39,461 nucleotides of DNA from Acidobacteriia bacterium UBA6623 (GTDB lineage Bacteria > Acidobacteriota > Terriglobia > Bryobacterales > UBA6623). Below the pieces are notes generated by a model, which worked only from the letters and a program-made list of their open reading frames with translations, did no database searches and had not been told where the DNA came from. Location: assembly GCA_002433055.1 (NCBI GenBank), contig DJHJ01000004.1, forward strand, positions 1-39,461. Reading direction: 5' to 3'. Numbering within the stretch: position 1 is the first letter of the stretch; every line of letters starts with the position of its first letter. Shown here piece by piece: positions 16,930 through 25,829 of this stretch. The position numbers and the translations under genes were made by a program.

Positions 16930-17727
16930 ATGCTTGCCGAAATGTCGATCGAGATTACTGTACTCGGCTCCGGCACCAGTGTAGGCGTCCCGACGATAGG
17001 ATGTTCGTGTGCTGTATGCCTTTCTAGCGATTTTAGAGATAAGCGTCTGAGGCCTTCCATACTGATAAAGTTTTCCTCTGGCACCAATGACTACCAAGTC
17101 GTTATTGATACGACTCCTGATTTACGTCAACAGGCACTCAATGCAGATATAAGAACATTGGATGCAATACTTTACACTCATTCTCATGCTGATCACATCA
17201 TGGGTTTAGATGATGTCCGACCATTCAATTATGGACGTAAGGAGCGGATTCCTGTTTATGGACGCCCTGATACCATTGCAGCTCTGAAAAGGGTATTTCC
17301 TTATGCTTTTGAGGGTGAGGCCAAACACCCAGGAGGAGTTCCACGACTGGTGGCAAATGAGATTGGCAGTGACCCGGTTGACTTGTTCGGACTAATTTTT
17401 CAGCCCGTGTCGCTCCAGCACGGCCCACACGAAATCATCGGTTATCGTTTTGGACGTGCCGCGTACCTCACAGATCACAGTGATATTCCAGAATCGTCAC
17501 TGCCACTACTACAAGAATTAGATGTACTATTTCTCGATGCGTTGAGGCACGAACCTCACCCCATGCATACTACCGTCGATCGCGCATTATCATGGGTAGA
17601 GGAGCTTCGTCCTAACAAGGCTTTCCTTACACATATTTGTCATGACGTAAGTCATGCTAAAACCACCGCCGAGTTGCCTTCTCATGTACGTCTGGCACAT
17701 GACGGTCTGAGAATTGAGGTTCGCTGA
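16930..17727 (+). CDS. PhnP-like metallo-beta-lactamase-fold hydrolase
   Basis: A 265-aa cytoplasmic phosphodiesterase-like enzyme. The metal motif H-S-H-A-D-H (84-89) is followed by further ligand regions S-L-Q-H-G-P-H, L-T-D-H-S-D-I and T-H-I-C-H-D. The N-terminal C-S-C-A-V-C (25-30) is the structural zinc site that marks the PhnP branch. PhnP hydrolyses cyclic ribose phosphates in phosphonate use, but many relatives occur, as here, without phn genes, so the substrate is open. ATG 16930 begins the frame; ATG 16942 is an alternative. It lies 8 bases upstream of ribF. Confidence 0.9.
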   Translation: MLAEMSIEITVLGSGTSVGVPTIGCSCAVCLSSDFRDKRLRPSILIKFSSGTNDYQVVIDTTPDLRQQALNADIRTLDAILYTHSHADHIMGLDDVRPFNYGRKERIPVYGRPDTIAALKRVFPYAFEGEAKHPGGVPRLVANEIGSDPVDLFGLIFQPVSLQHGPHEIIGYRFGRAAYLTDHSDIPESSLPLLQELDVLFLDALRHEPHPMHTTVDRALSWVEELRPNKAFLTHICHDVSHAKTTAELPSHVRLAHDGLRIEVR

Positions 17728-17735
17728 AGCGAGCA

Positions 17736-18689
17736 ATGTTCAAAGCTTATTGGAGTTTGGAGGACGTACCTGAGGATCAAGGGTACACCGCGTTGGCAAT
17801 CGGAAACTTCGATGGCCTTCATCGTGGTCACATAGAAATCCTTGAACGGACCAAACGTGAAGCACGTCGCCTAGGAGGTGAAGCCGTGGTGCTTACCTTT
17901 GACCCCCATCCGACCACTGTCGTCAGACCGGAACATGCACCAGCATTGCTTATGACACCAGCTGAACGAGTACGACATTTTGACCGGTATGGACTCGATG
18001 CAGCTGTTGTATTGGCCTTCACTCCCGAAATTGCTTCGTTGAGCCCCGCTGATTTTGTACGAACAATACTTGTCGGAAAACTTAGAGCACGGTCCGTAGT
18101 CGTTGGAGAAAGTTTTCGGTTCGGGCACCAACAATCCGGCACACTGGCAGTACTGAGAGCACTAGGACGAGATCTGAACTTTGAAACTCACGACGTCCGA
18201 CCGGTTATGGCCGTTGGTCGTACAGTGAGTAGTACTGCGATTCGTGAACTAGTGCGAGCGGGTAAAGTCGAGGCAGCCCGCCGTTTACTCGGACGACCTT
18301 TTAGTGTTGTTGGTGAGGTTGTACCTGGGAAAGGCATTGGTTCTAAACAGACGGTTCCAACACTGAACCTTGTGCCCGATGCTGATGTTCATCCCGCACA
18401 CGGGGTTTACGTTACTCTGACGTGTGATCGTGAGAGTGGCAAACAATGGAGTTCTGTTACGAATGTTGGGTTACAACCAACTTTCAATGGTAATGAGCAA
18501 ACCATTGAGACTTATATCATCGACCCTCTTGAAGTGCATACGTTTTCACGTATCGAACACTCATTTTTACACCGTTTACGGGACGAGAGGCGGTTTGATT
18601 CAGTAGAGGATTTACGGCAACAGATTCTCAGTGATGTGGAATCAACCAAGAGATATTTCCGTCGTTTTCGGTCTTCCAAACTCAACTAG
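17736..18689 (+). CDS. ribF: Bifunctional riboflavin kinase / FAD synthetase
   Basis: A 317-aa cytoplasmic enzyme that phosphorylates riboflavin to FMN and adenylates FMN to FAD. The N-terminal FAD-synthetase domain has G-N-F-D-G-L-H-R-G-H (23-32), the nucleotidyl-transferase signature, and V-S-S-T-A-I-R-E-L. The C-terminal riboflavin-kinase domain starts near residue 187 with V-V-G-E-V-V-P-G-K-G-I-G and P-T-L-N-L. Length and domain order are normal for RibF. An eight-base gap to the metallo-hydrolase gene suggests one transcript. Confidence 0.95.
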   Translation: MFKAYWSLEDVPEDQGYTALAIGNFDGLHRGHIEILERTKREARRLGGEAVVLTFDPHPTTVVRPEHAPALLMTPAERVRHFDRYGLDAAVVLAFTPEIASLSPADFVRTILVGKLRARSVVVGESFRFGHQQSGTLAVLRALGRDLNFETHDVRPVMAVGRTVSSTAIRELVRAGKVEAARRLLGRPFSVVGEVVPGKGIGSKQTVPTLNLVPDADVHPAHGVYVTLTCDRESGKQWSSVTNVGLQPTFNGNEQTIETYIIDPLEVHTFSRIEHSFLHRLRDERRFDSVEDLRQQILSDVESTKRYFRRFRSSKLN

Positions 18690-18754
18690 GACACTTGTCA
18701 CCATTGAGAATACCCCGCTTCGGATAATTTTCCAGTAAGATCGGGGGAGTGTCA

Positions 18755-19720
18755 GTGTTTCTTACTAGAATTTCCGAGCAAGCTTACACCCTGTCGAAAC
18801 GTATAGTTTTTCCGGAAGGTGACGACGCGAGAATTCGTGAAACAGCAAAAAAGCTCGCTCAGGAAAAAATCGTGCAACCAGTTCTGATTAGCGGAGAAGA
18901 AGGCATTCCCGGGGTTGAGTTTGTTAATCCAAAGACGTCTGCAGCTCGTGGTTCCTATGCTGCGGTTTATCACGAAAGACGCAAAGCCAAGGGCGTTACC
19001 GAACGTGAGGCACAGCAAGTCGTTCTAAGCCCACTTTATTTTGCGTCTCTAATGCTTGCGTCTGGTGATGTGGATGGGCTTGTAGGTGGTGCTCTCAACA
19101 CCACGGCAGAAACCGTTCGGGCCTTGATTCATTGTGTTGGTGTTCATCCTGATTTTCGTCTGGTCTCAAGTTTTATGGTGCTTGTTCACGATGACTCGCA
19201 ATGGGGCGACAACGGCGTGATGATTTTTGCTGACCCTGCTGTTGTACCCGATCCTTCGTCCGGTCAACTTGCTGATATAGCCATAGCGACGGCTAGGAGT
19301 GCCAAACGGATTTTGCGTGACCAGCCACGTATAGCACTGCTGTCCTTTTCTACTAAAGGGAGTGCCAAACATGCTATGGCCGAAAAGGTAATAGAAGCCC
19401 ACCGCATAATTAAGGTGCGATCACCTACCATATCGGTCGATGGTGAATTACAGGCCGATGCAGCTTTGGTTGATGCTGTTGGTCGCTCGAAGGCGCCAGG
19501 ATCGCCGGTGGCGGGGCGAGCCAACGTCTTGGTCTTTCCTGCTCTTGATGCTGCCAACATAGGCTACAAACTAGCTGAACGCTTAGGCAATTGTGTTTCA
19601 TTAGGCCCATTTCTTCAAGGCTTAAACAAGCCTGCAAATGACGTGTCTAGGGGTTCATCAGTCGAGGACATTTACTACACAGCGGCGGTAACAGCTTTAC
19701 AGGCTGGAGGCGAGGTGTAG
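18755..19720 (+). CDS. pta: Phosphate acetyltransferase
   Basis: A 321-aa enzyme of the short Pta type that interconverts acetyl-CoA plus phosphate and acetyl phosphate plus CoA. Family blocks are R-I-V-F-P-E-G-D-D near the N-terminus, D-V-D-G-L-V-G-G-A near 104, and S-F-S-T-K-G-S-A and F-P-A-L-D-A-A-N-I-G-Y-K toward the C-terminus. The start chosen is GTG 18755, because GGGGGAG at 18743-18749 lies 5 bases before it; the frame also has a GTG at 18749, which overlaps that ribosome site. No acetate kinase is adjacent. A phosphate butyryltransferase is the alternative but fits less well. Confidence 0.92.
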   Translation: MFLTRISEQAYTLSKRIVFPEGDDARIRETAKKLAQEKIVQPVLISGEEGIPGVEFVNPKTSAARGSYAAVYHERRKAKGVTEREAQQVVLSPLYFASLMLASGDVDGLVGGALNTTAETVRALIHCVGVHPDFRLVSSFMVLVHDDSQWGDNGVMIFADPAVVPDPSSGQLADIAIATARSAKRILRDQPRIALLSFSTKGSAKHAMAEKVIEAHRIIKVRSPTISVDGELQADAALVDAVGRSKAPGSPVAGRANVLVFPALDAANIGYKLAERLGNCVSLGPFLQGLNKPANDVSRGSSVEDIYYTAAVTALQAGGEV

Positions 19721-19737
19721 CGTTGCCGATGATTATT

Positions 19738-19765
19738 TTGACCGCTGTTGTGGTCTTAGTAAATT
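19738..19765 (+). promoter_or_regulatory. Candidate promoter for the transketolase gene
   Basis: TTGACC (19738-19743), a 16-base spacer and TAAATT (19760-19765) lie in the 108-base gap between pta and transketolase. The match is moderate: 5 of 6 and 4 of 6. Confidence 0.35.
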
Positions 19766-19828
19766 TAAGTTTCAACACCTAAAATCCGAAAGGGTGGGTG
19801 GTACCAATCCAAATGAAAGAAGCAGAGT

Positions 19829-21685
19829 ATGTCGGAAATTCAAAACAGCATAATTGATGGCCTACAAGATAAGGCTACTTTGATGCGAATCCATTCAATT
19901 CGTGCAACGACCGAAGCCGGCAGTGGTCACCCGACTAGCTGCACCTCCGCTGCTGAGATCATGTCCGCATTGTTTTTCTCAGTTATGCGATATGATCCAC
20001 AAGATCCAGCACATCCTGACAATGACGTTTTTGTGCTTTCTAAGGGTCACGCGGCTCCGGTACTCTACGCTGCATGGGCTGAAGCAGGGTATCTCTCTAA
20101 AGATGAACTGCTAAACCTGCGCAAAATTACTTCTGAGCTGGAAGGTCACCCGCCGGCAAGTCTTCCCTTTGTAGATTTGGCAACAGGATCACTAGGTCAA
20201 GGCCTTTCAGCGGGCGTCGGTATCGCATTAGCTGCTCGTATTGATAAACGCGCACAGCGCGTATACGTGTTGCTGGGTGACGGCGAATCTGCGGAGGGGT
20301 CAGTTTGGGAAGCTGCTGCAATGGCATCCTACAGTAATGTCACTAATCTCTGCGCCACTATAGATATCAATCGTTTGGGGCAGAGCGCGCCAACGATGCT
20401 GGGACATGATATCGAAACATACAAGAAGCGATGGGAGGCTTTTGGGTGGCAGGCCTTTACTGTTGACGGTCACAGCATCGAAGAACTAATAACAGCCTAT
20501 GAGCAAGCCGCCGAGATCAAAGACAGACCTAGTGTCATTCTAGCGCGCACCTTCAAAGGTAAAGGTATCAACTTTGCTGAGGACCAAGACAACTGGCACG
20601 GCAAACCTATTCCCCGCGGTGATAAGGCTGACAATGCAATTCAGATTCTCGAAAAACAACTTAGCGGCAAGGATTTCTTGTGGAACCCTAAACTGCCTTC
20701 TCCAACCGATGTTGATTCTGTTACCACAGTTGTTGCACCTGAACCACCCTATGCTCTGGGCGATAAGATTGCTACACGTCAGGCGTTTGGAGCGGCATTA
20801 GCGGCTTTAAGTGGAGTCGACTCACGGATCGTAGCTCTAGATGGAGATGTAAAAAATTCGACGTTCACACAAGAGATTGAGAACGAGCGACCTAACCACT
20901 TTTTTCAGGGGTTCATTGCAGAGCAGAACATGGTCGGTGTCGCAATGGGTTTGGCCGCACGTGGAAAGATTGCATTTGCTGCTAGTTTCGCCTGCTTTCT
21001 CAGCCGTGCATACGACTTCATGAGAATGGCGGCAATTAGCAATACAAATGTCAAGCTCATCGGCACTCATGCGGGTATTTCAATTGGCGAGGATGGGCCT
21101 TCGCAGATGGGTCTCGAAGATATTGCTATGACCTGCGCCGAACCCAATTACACGGTGTTGTACCCAAGCGACGGGACGAGTGCGTGGCGTGCAATAGAAT
21201 TAGCAGCAGAGAATGAAGGACCCTTCTACGTAAGGACAAGTCGTCCCGCAACGCCTGTGATCTATGACCCCACCGAGGAGTTTGAGGTGGGCAAGGCGAA
21301 GGTCATACGTCAAAGCGACAACGATCAAGTTACTGTGATTGGTGCAGGTGTTACCTTGTTCGAGGCTCTTACAGCACATGAACAGCTTAAGAATGAGGGC
21401 ATCAATATCCGTGTTATAGATTTGTTCAGTGTGCAACCGATCGACCAGGAAACCCTTGTTAGTGCTGTTCGTGCCACGAAAGGTCGAGTAGTTACAGTGG
21501 AAGATCACTATGCCCACGGAGGAATTGGCGATGCCGTTTTGTCAACCTTGTCAACCGAAGCAGTTAAGGTGCACAAGCTGGCAGTCCGAGGGATTGCTCG
21601 AAGCGGTCGATCTGGTGAGTTGCTTGAAAAGTTCGGTATCTCAGCTCGACACATTGTAGAGTCAGTAAAAAGCTTTCTGGGTTAG
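19829..21685 (+). CDS. tkt: Transketolase, animal-type subfamily
   Basis: A 618-aa thiamine-diphosphate enzyme that moves two-carbon units between sugar phosphates in the pentose phosphate pathway. The N-terminal half has G-S-G-H-P-T-S (31-37), S-K-G-H-A-A-P (71-77) and the ThDP motif from G-D-G (150-152) to the Asn at 181. The central domain has A-E-Q-N with the catalytic Glu, and the C-terminal domain is complete. The length, and blocks such as A-A-E-I-M, L-F-F-S-V-M-R-Y, L-L-N-L-R-K-I and D-I-N-R-L-G-Q-S, match vertebrate transketolase (about 620 aa) as I remember it better than the 660-aa E. coli type. Function is not in doubt; the subfamily call is from memory of the human sequence. Confidence 0.93.
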   Translation: MSEIQNSIIDGLQDKATLMRIHSIRATTEAGSGHPTSCTSAAEIMSALFFSVMRYDPQDPAHPDNDVFVLSKGHAAPVLYAAWAEAGYLSKDELLNLRKITSELEGHPPASLPFVDLATGSLGQGLSAGVGIALAARIDKRAQRVYVLLGDGESAEGSVWEAAAMASYSNVTNLCATIDINRLGQSAPTMLGHDIETYKKRWEAFGWQAFTVDGHSIEELITAYEQAAEIKDRPSVILARTFKGKGINFAEDQDNWHGKPIPRGDKADNAIQILEKQLSGKDFLWNPKLPSPTDVDSVTTVVAPEPPYALGDKIATRQAFGAALAALSGVDSRIVALDGDVKNSTFTQEIENERPNHFFQGFIAEQNMVGVAMGLAARGKIAFAASFACFLSRAYDFMRMAAISNTNVKLIGTHAGISIGEDGPSQMGLEDIAMTCAEPNYTVLYPSDGTSAWRAIELAAENEGPFYVRTSRPATPVIYDPTEEFEVGKAKVIRQSDNDQVTVIGAGVTLFEALTAHEQLKNEGINIRVIDLFSVQPIDQETLVSAVRATKGRVVTVEDHYAHGGIGDAVLSTLSTEAVKVHKLAVRGIARSGRSGELLEKFGISARHIVESVKSFLG

Positions 21686-21734
21686 GCATCGGATACTTTT
21701 TCGCAAGACCTAAGACATTCGAGTGTTTTCTGCC

Positions 21735-23186
21735 TTACTTACGCCAAAAAGAGGGTGTAAAGATTACTAGAACGGTGTAAAATTCCAGCCGCCCTGCAAT
21801 CATGCAAAATGACAACACCCACTTTGCTAACGTTGGCAGGTGACCGTAGTTTTGTGTCGGTCCAACACTGCCCAACCCCGGTCCGACGTTGAACATCGAG
21901 GCGACCACTGCAGCAATGGACGTGAGTACGTCTACCCCCATGGCAGTAAGTAGCATGCACGAGGTGAGGTTGATGAACAGTGCGATATAGACTAGGTTTA
22001 ATAGACTTTGAATTGTAGTTTCGGGAATCACAGCGTTGCCAAAACGTACAGTGAAGATTCCACGTCGTTCTACCATTCTTTTGAACTCTCGGCTGACGAC
22101 ACGAGTCAATAGCAAAACTCTAGAAATTTTCATCCCTCCTGCCGTAGACCCGGTGCATCCACCTGCGAACATGAGAACCAAGAGCACTAGTTGTGCAAAA
22201 GGGTGCCAAAGTGCAAAGTTTTCAGTGGTAAAACCAGTGCCAGTTGTGATTGAAGTAATCTGAAACAAAGCAGACCTGAATGCCGCCTCGAGGACGGTGC
22301 CATCGTAAAACACAAAGAGAACTGTAAGGACTAAAGAGGCACAGGCAATTATGCAGAGAAAGAAGCGTGTTTCAATGTCCACAAAAAAGCTTCTCAGGCG
22401 TCGCTCGACCCAGAAACGATAATGCTGTACAAAGCTTATAGCTGACAGCATCATGAGAAAGATTATGGTGTACTCAATGGCGGGGTTGGAAAAGCTAGCG
22501 ATGCTTGTATTTCGGCTAGAAAACCCTCCAGTAGCTACTACTGAAAAAGTGTGACAGATTGCGTCGAAATAACTCATTCCGAGCACACGCAACAACAAAA
22601 ATGCTGAGAGGGAAAGCCCAAGATATATTTTTCCAAGAGAAACAACAGTTTCTAAAAAGCGTGGTTTGAGTTTTTCTGATTTGGCACCTGAAAACTCAGC
22701 TCGGTAGAGATGCATTCCACCGTGGCCGACCAATGGCAAAATGGCAATGCCTAGTAGGACGATACCCATACCTCCGAGCCAGTGAGAAAAACATCGCCAG
22801 AGTTGGAGTGGTTCAGGCAGACTTTCGATGTCAGTTAGAACAGTAGCTCCGGTAGTTGTAAAGCCTGAAACAGACTCAAAGAAGGAGTCAGTGAAAGAGG
22901 GGAATTGCGGTGAAAAGTAGAGTGGCAAACATCCAAACAACGGAATAAAAACCCAGATCAAAACGACAAGAAACAAACCTTCACGTTGTGTAAAGTCGCG
23001 TTGTATAGGTGATGAAACTAGCCAGAGGATAATGCCAGAGGTAGTGGTTATCAGGGCCGTTATGCCGATTTCCCAAACCCCATCAGCACTAATGAAATAC
23101 CCGTAGCCAAACGGAATCAGCATCACCGCTGCTAATGCAAGTAAAAACTGGCTTAGGATACGTGCAATTGCTCGGTAGCGGATCAC
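21735..23186 (-). CDS. trkH: TrkH-family potassium uptake channel
   Basis: A 483-aa integral membrane protein that forms the K+ path of the Trk system. Four selectivity-filter loops are visible in order: S-G-F-T-T-T-G-A, V-A-T-G-G-F-S, T-T-G-T-G-F-T-T and N-V-G-P-G-L-G. Each is flanked by hydrophobic helices, giving the usual M1-P-M2 fourfold pattern plus N-terminal helices. The start overlaps the stop of trkA by four bases, so the two subunits are coupled. Uptake is normally gated by nucleotide binding to TrkA. Confidence 0.95.
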   Translation of the reverse strand: MIRYRAIARILSQFLLALAAVMLIPFGYGYFISADGVWEIGITALITTTSGIILWLVSSPIQRDFTQREGLFLVVLIWVFIPLFGCLPLYFSPQFPSFTDSFFESVSGFTTTGATVLTDIESLPEPLQLWRCFSHWLGGMGIVLLGIAILPLVGHGGMHLYRAEFSGAKSEKLKPRFLETVVSLGKIYLGLSLSAFLLLRVLGMSYFDAICHTFSVVATGGFSSRNTSIASFSNPAIEYTIIFLMMLSAISFVQHYRFWVERRLRSFFVDIETRFFLCIIACASLVLTVLFVFYDGTVLEAAFRSALFQITSITTGTGFTTENFALWHPFAQLVLLVLMFAGGCTGSTAGGMKISRVLLLTRVVSREFKRMVERRGIFTVRFGNAVIPETTIQSLLNLVYIALFINLTSCMLLTAMGVDVLTSIAAVVASMFNVGPGLGSVGPTQNYGHLPTLAKWVLSFCMIAGRLEFYTVLVIFTPSFWRK

Positions 23187-24559
23187 GAATCTGCCTTCCG
23201 GCGTTCCATTAAAAAGGCAGTTTCTAATTCTGAGACGACACTCTCCAAGGTAAAAAAGATGACATGGTCGTCTGGGTTAATTGAAGCTTCCCCACGTGGA
23301 ACTATGACTTCACCATTCGACCGGGCAATTGCTCCGACAATCGCTCCGCGCGGCAGACTAATATCACGCAGTTTTTTGCCAACATATCTCGAATTTTCTG
23401 TAGCTATTAATTCGATTGCCTCGGCTTCTTCCTCGCGAAAGGTTGTCACTGATAAAACACGCCCCTTGCGAACAAACTGTAAAATTCGATCAACTGCGAC
23501 TAGCCTAGGACTTACGGAAGTACTGATGCCTAGTCGCTCGACCATCGATAAATAGTTGAGGCGATTGACGAGTGCAACAACTTTTCGAGCACCCAAGCGT
23601 CGTGCAAGTAAGGAGGCAATGATATTATCTTCATCATCGCTGGTGAGTGCTAGAAAAGTGTCAACCCCTTCGATGTTTTCCTCTTCGAGGACTAATTGGT
23701 CCGTGCCGTCACCGTGGATGACGATGGCGTTGTTTAGAATTCCTGCAATCAACTCACAGCGGCCAGAGTCTTGTTCAATAAGCTTAACGTTGACGCCCTG
23801 CTTTTCTAGCGCTTCGGCAACCCAGATGCCAACTTGCTTGCCGCCAACGACAATTGCTCGGCGTAGTCGTTCCTGTATGTCCAGGCCCATGAAAAGCATT
23901 ACTTCCCGCAAATTATTTTTGGTTGCGATTATGTAAATGTGATCGCCCGGCTCTAGCACTTGTGCGCCGTGAGGGATGATGACTTGCTGACCTCTGAAGA
24001 TCAGAGCTATTAGGGAGTCTTTTGGTGGACCTGCACGATCGAGGTCCTCCAAAGTTTTTCCAGCAATCCAACTGCTGGGCTCCACATTCATACCAAAAAG
24101 TTTGACGTTTCCATCAGCGAAGTCGATCACATCCGAGATCCTGGGTAGGTGTGCGACACGAAGGATGCGCTCCATAATTTCAGTTTCTGGATGTATGACT
24201 AAGTCAATTTTGATACCGATTTCACTGATGACACGCTGCCAGTGCTCAAACTCATGGGTTCGAAGTCGTGCCATTTTGAGGCAGTTTTTCGATTCTGCTT
24301 GCACGGCTAGGCAAGCGAATACGTTGACTTCGTCGGAATCAGTCACAGCTATAAAAATTTCGGTTTGAGCTAGACCAGCATCGCGAAGAGTAGAAATACT
24401 GGTGGCACTTCCACGAACCACCTTCACATCAAGTTTTTCTTGGAGTTCCGCACAACGTTCTGCATCACGCTCGATTATGACAACGTCGTTACCTTCTCGA
24501 GTAAGGCGTCTGGCAGTTAGGGTGGCCACATGTCCACCACCTGCGATTAAAATACGCAT
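23183..24559 (-). CDS. trkA: Trk potassium system NAD-binding regulatory subunit
   Basis: A 458-aa cytoplasmic protein with two tandem RCK units, the usual TrkA architecture and length. The first Rossmann motif is G-G-G-H-V-A at about 7-12 and the second V-V-G-G-K-Q-V-G near 237-244. RCK_C domains follow each, for example Y-V-G-K-K-L-R-D-I near 380. The ring of TrkA binds NAD(H) or ATP/ADP and gates TrkH. ATG 24559 has GGGGAG four bases before it. Confidence 0.95.
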   Translation of the reverse strand: MRILIAGGGHVATLTARRLTREGNDVVIIERDAERCAELQEKLDVKVVRGSATSISTLRDAGLAQTEIFIAVTDSDEVNVFACLAVQAESKNCLKMARLRTHEFEHWQRVISEIGIKIDLVIHPETEIMERILRVAHLPRISDVIDFADGNVKLFGMNVEPSSWIAGKTLEDLDRAGPPKDSLIALIFRGQQVIIPHGAQVLEPGDHIYIIATKNNLREVMLFMGLDIQERLRRAIVVGGKQVGIWVAEALEKQGVNVKLIEQDSGRCELIAGILNNAIVIHGDGTDQLVLEEENIEGVDTFLALTSDDEDNIIASLLARRLGARKVVALVNRLNYLSMVERLGISTSVSPRLVAVDRILQFVRKGRVLSVTTFREEEAEAIELIATENSRYVGKKLRDISLPRGAIVGAIARSNGEVIVPRGEASINPDDHVIFFTLESVVSELETAFLMERRKADS

Positions 24560-24853
24560 AAGCTCCCCACTGCGTCAATTTGAGACTAGCATAGGCCCAT
24601 CCGAACAGACGATTCTTTCCAATCAGTGAGACCCAAAAATCTCAGAGAATGTTTCATTATTTTGACAGTGTGTTGTGGCTAGTTTGTTTGGAATGTTTCG
24701 AAACGCAGTTTTTAAATTTCGAACCTTAGACAGGATGGTTACCCAAGGGGTGTCACTAACACTCGTAGGTGTTGAGTATAATGGGGCGGATTGGAGTTCT
24801 CAGGACTACGGGCATTGTCTACTGAGTCTCACAGCTTCTTGGATGGATTGACA
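24560..24853 (+). other. Divergent intergenic region between trkA and thiS
   Basis: About 290 bases between divergent genes. A TATAAT at 24778-24783 could serve thiS, but no good -35 stands 16-18 bases before it. Two TTTCGAA motifs occur near 24695 and 24718. I looked for a TPP riboswitch because thiS follows; the conserved CUGAGA and downstream core were not found. Confidence 0.4.
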
Positions 24854-25054
24854 ATGAAGGTTTCCGTCAACGGAGAGTATATAGAGTTACCCGCTGAGGC
24901 CACGGTTTCAGTTTTATTGAAACAGCTAAAATTATTGCCAGACCGTGTTGCCGTTGAGATGGACAAACAGATAGTTCGCCGCTCGGATTGGGATAGGGCT
25001 GAGATTTCTGCAGGAGCTTCTCTCGAAGTGGTCCAATTTGTTGGTGGCGGATAA
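24854..25054 (+). CDS. thiS: ThiS-like sulfur carrier protein
   Basis: A 66-aa ubiquitin-fold protein ending V-G-G-G. The C-terminal Gly-Gly is adenylated and then thiocarboxylated to carry sulfur, in ThiS for the thiazole ring of thiamine. The sequence M-K-V-S-V-N-G-E at the N-terminus, the L-L-K-Q-L block, V-A-V-E-M-D near 32-37 and L-E-V-V-Q-F-V-G-G-G are typical. ATG 24854 gives the normal ThiS length; an upstream in-frame start at 24791 would add 21 residues without homology. thiG, thiF and thiE are not adjacent, so thiamine is the likely but not proven pathway. Confidence 0.88.
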   Translation: MKVSVNGEYIELPAEATVSVLLKQLKLLPDRVAVEMDKQIVRRSDWDRAEISAGASLEVVQFVGGG

Positions 25055-25150
25055 ATACTTCTACATTAGTGAGAAAAAAGCTCGCACAGAGCGATAGGGT
25101 GTCGTAGAATCGAAGAGTTGTCCTTCTGCGGTTTAGGTTAGGCTTCAGTA

Positions 25151-25663
25151 ATGTCAAAGGTAAACAAGACGAACTCACTTCACGGACTCGCCCAGGAGAT
25201 TTTCAGCAGTCAGGATGTCACGCGCATAACAGGCGTCAGTCTGAGACAGCTGCAGTGGTGGGATGAGCAAGGTGTGGTCAGCCCGGTACAACGTGGTCAC
25301 AAGCGCTTGTATCAGATTCATGAAGTGATCGAGGTTGCGGTGATCAATGAGCTCCGGAGCAAGGGGATTTCGTTGCAGAAAATCCGCCGGGCGATGAAAT
25401 TTCTTCACAAAGAAATGGGAGCAGGCTTGTTTGATGCTGCTAGCAATGGCAGTGATGTACACTTACTCACCGACGGCAAAAACTTCTTTCTTGAAGATAA
25501 TCACAGTCGCATTATAGATATATTCAATGAAGCTCGACAGCCGATGATTGCGGTCTGTGTTTCCAGTCAGATCCGTCAGCTGGCTTCAGTGTCGACACTC
25601 AAAAAATCGGTCAAACCTGAGACTCGTACTGCCGTACCATCACGAGTGGTACGGGTTTCCTAG
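25151..25663 (+). CDS. MerR-family transcriptional regulator
   Basis: A 170-aa DNA-binding protein. An N-terminal winged helix-turn-helix of MerR type spans about 17-85: F-S-S-Q-D-V-T-R-I-T-G-V-S-L-R-Q-L-Q-W-W-D, then the wing G-H-K-R-L-Y. The second half (90-170) is short, without the cysteines of metal-sensing members, so the ligand is unknown. It lies 96 bases after thiS in the same direction and 166 bases before the pilus operon led by lolA, either of which it might control. A hairpin overlaps its last codons. Confidence 0.85.
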   Translation: MSKVNKTNSLHGLAQEIFSSQDVTRITGVSLRQLQWWDEQGVVSPVQRGHKRLYQIHEVIEVAVINELRSKGISLQKIRRAMKFLHKEMGAGLFDAASNGSDVHLLTDGKNFFLEDNHSRIIDIFNEARQPMIAVCVSSQIRQLASVSTLKKSVKPETRTAVPSRVVRVS

Positions 25664-25675
25664 GCCTGGTTTTTT
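25632..25675 (+). terminator. Possible terminator at the end of the MerR gene
   Basis: An 8-bp perfect stem (25632-25639 with 25647-25654, loop 7) overlaps the final codons of the MerR gene. A short T-run follows at once, and six Ts occur at 25670-25675, 15 bases further on. The distance to the T-run weakens the call. The palindrome could also be a protein-binding site. Confidence 0.35.
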
Positions 25676-25829
25676 GCCTTGTTGACTTTTGGCGGTTTCT
25701 GTATAGCTGCACCCTGGGGATGTTATTTGGAAAATGGCAGGGGCAGTGTGACTGTAGAGATCGTGATCCTGGGCTAACACCCGACCAATTTTTTTCCACG
25801 GCAAAGCTACCTTTTGCGTCAAACTTAGT

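Noticed and set aside
24560..24853. TPP riboswitch upstream of thiS
   Set aside because: The conserved CUGAGA and the second conserved core were not found.
25682..25707. TTGACT ... TATAGC promoter for the lolA operon
   Set aside because: The spacer is only 14 bases, too short for a normal sigma70 promoter.
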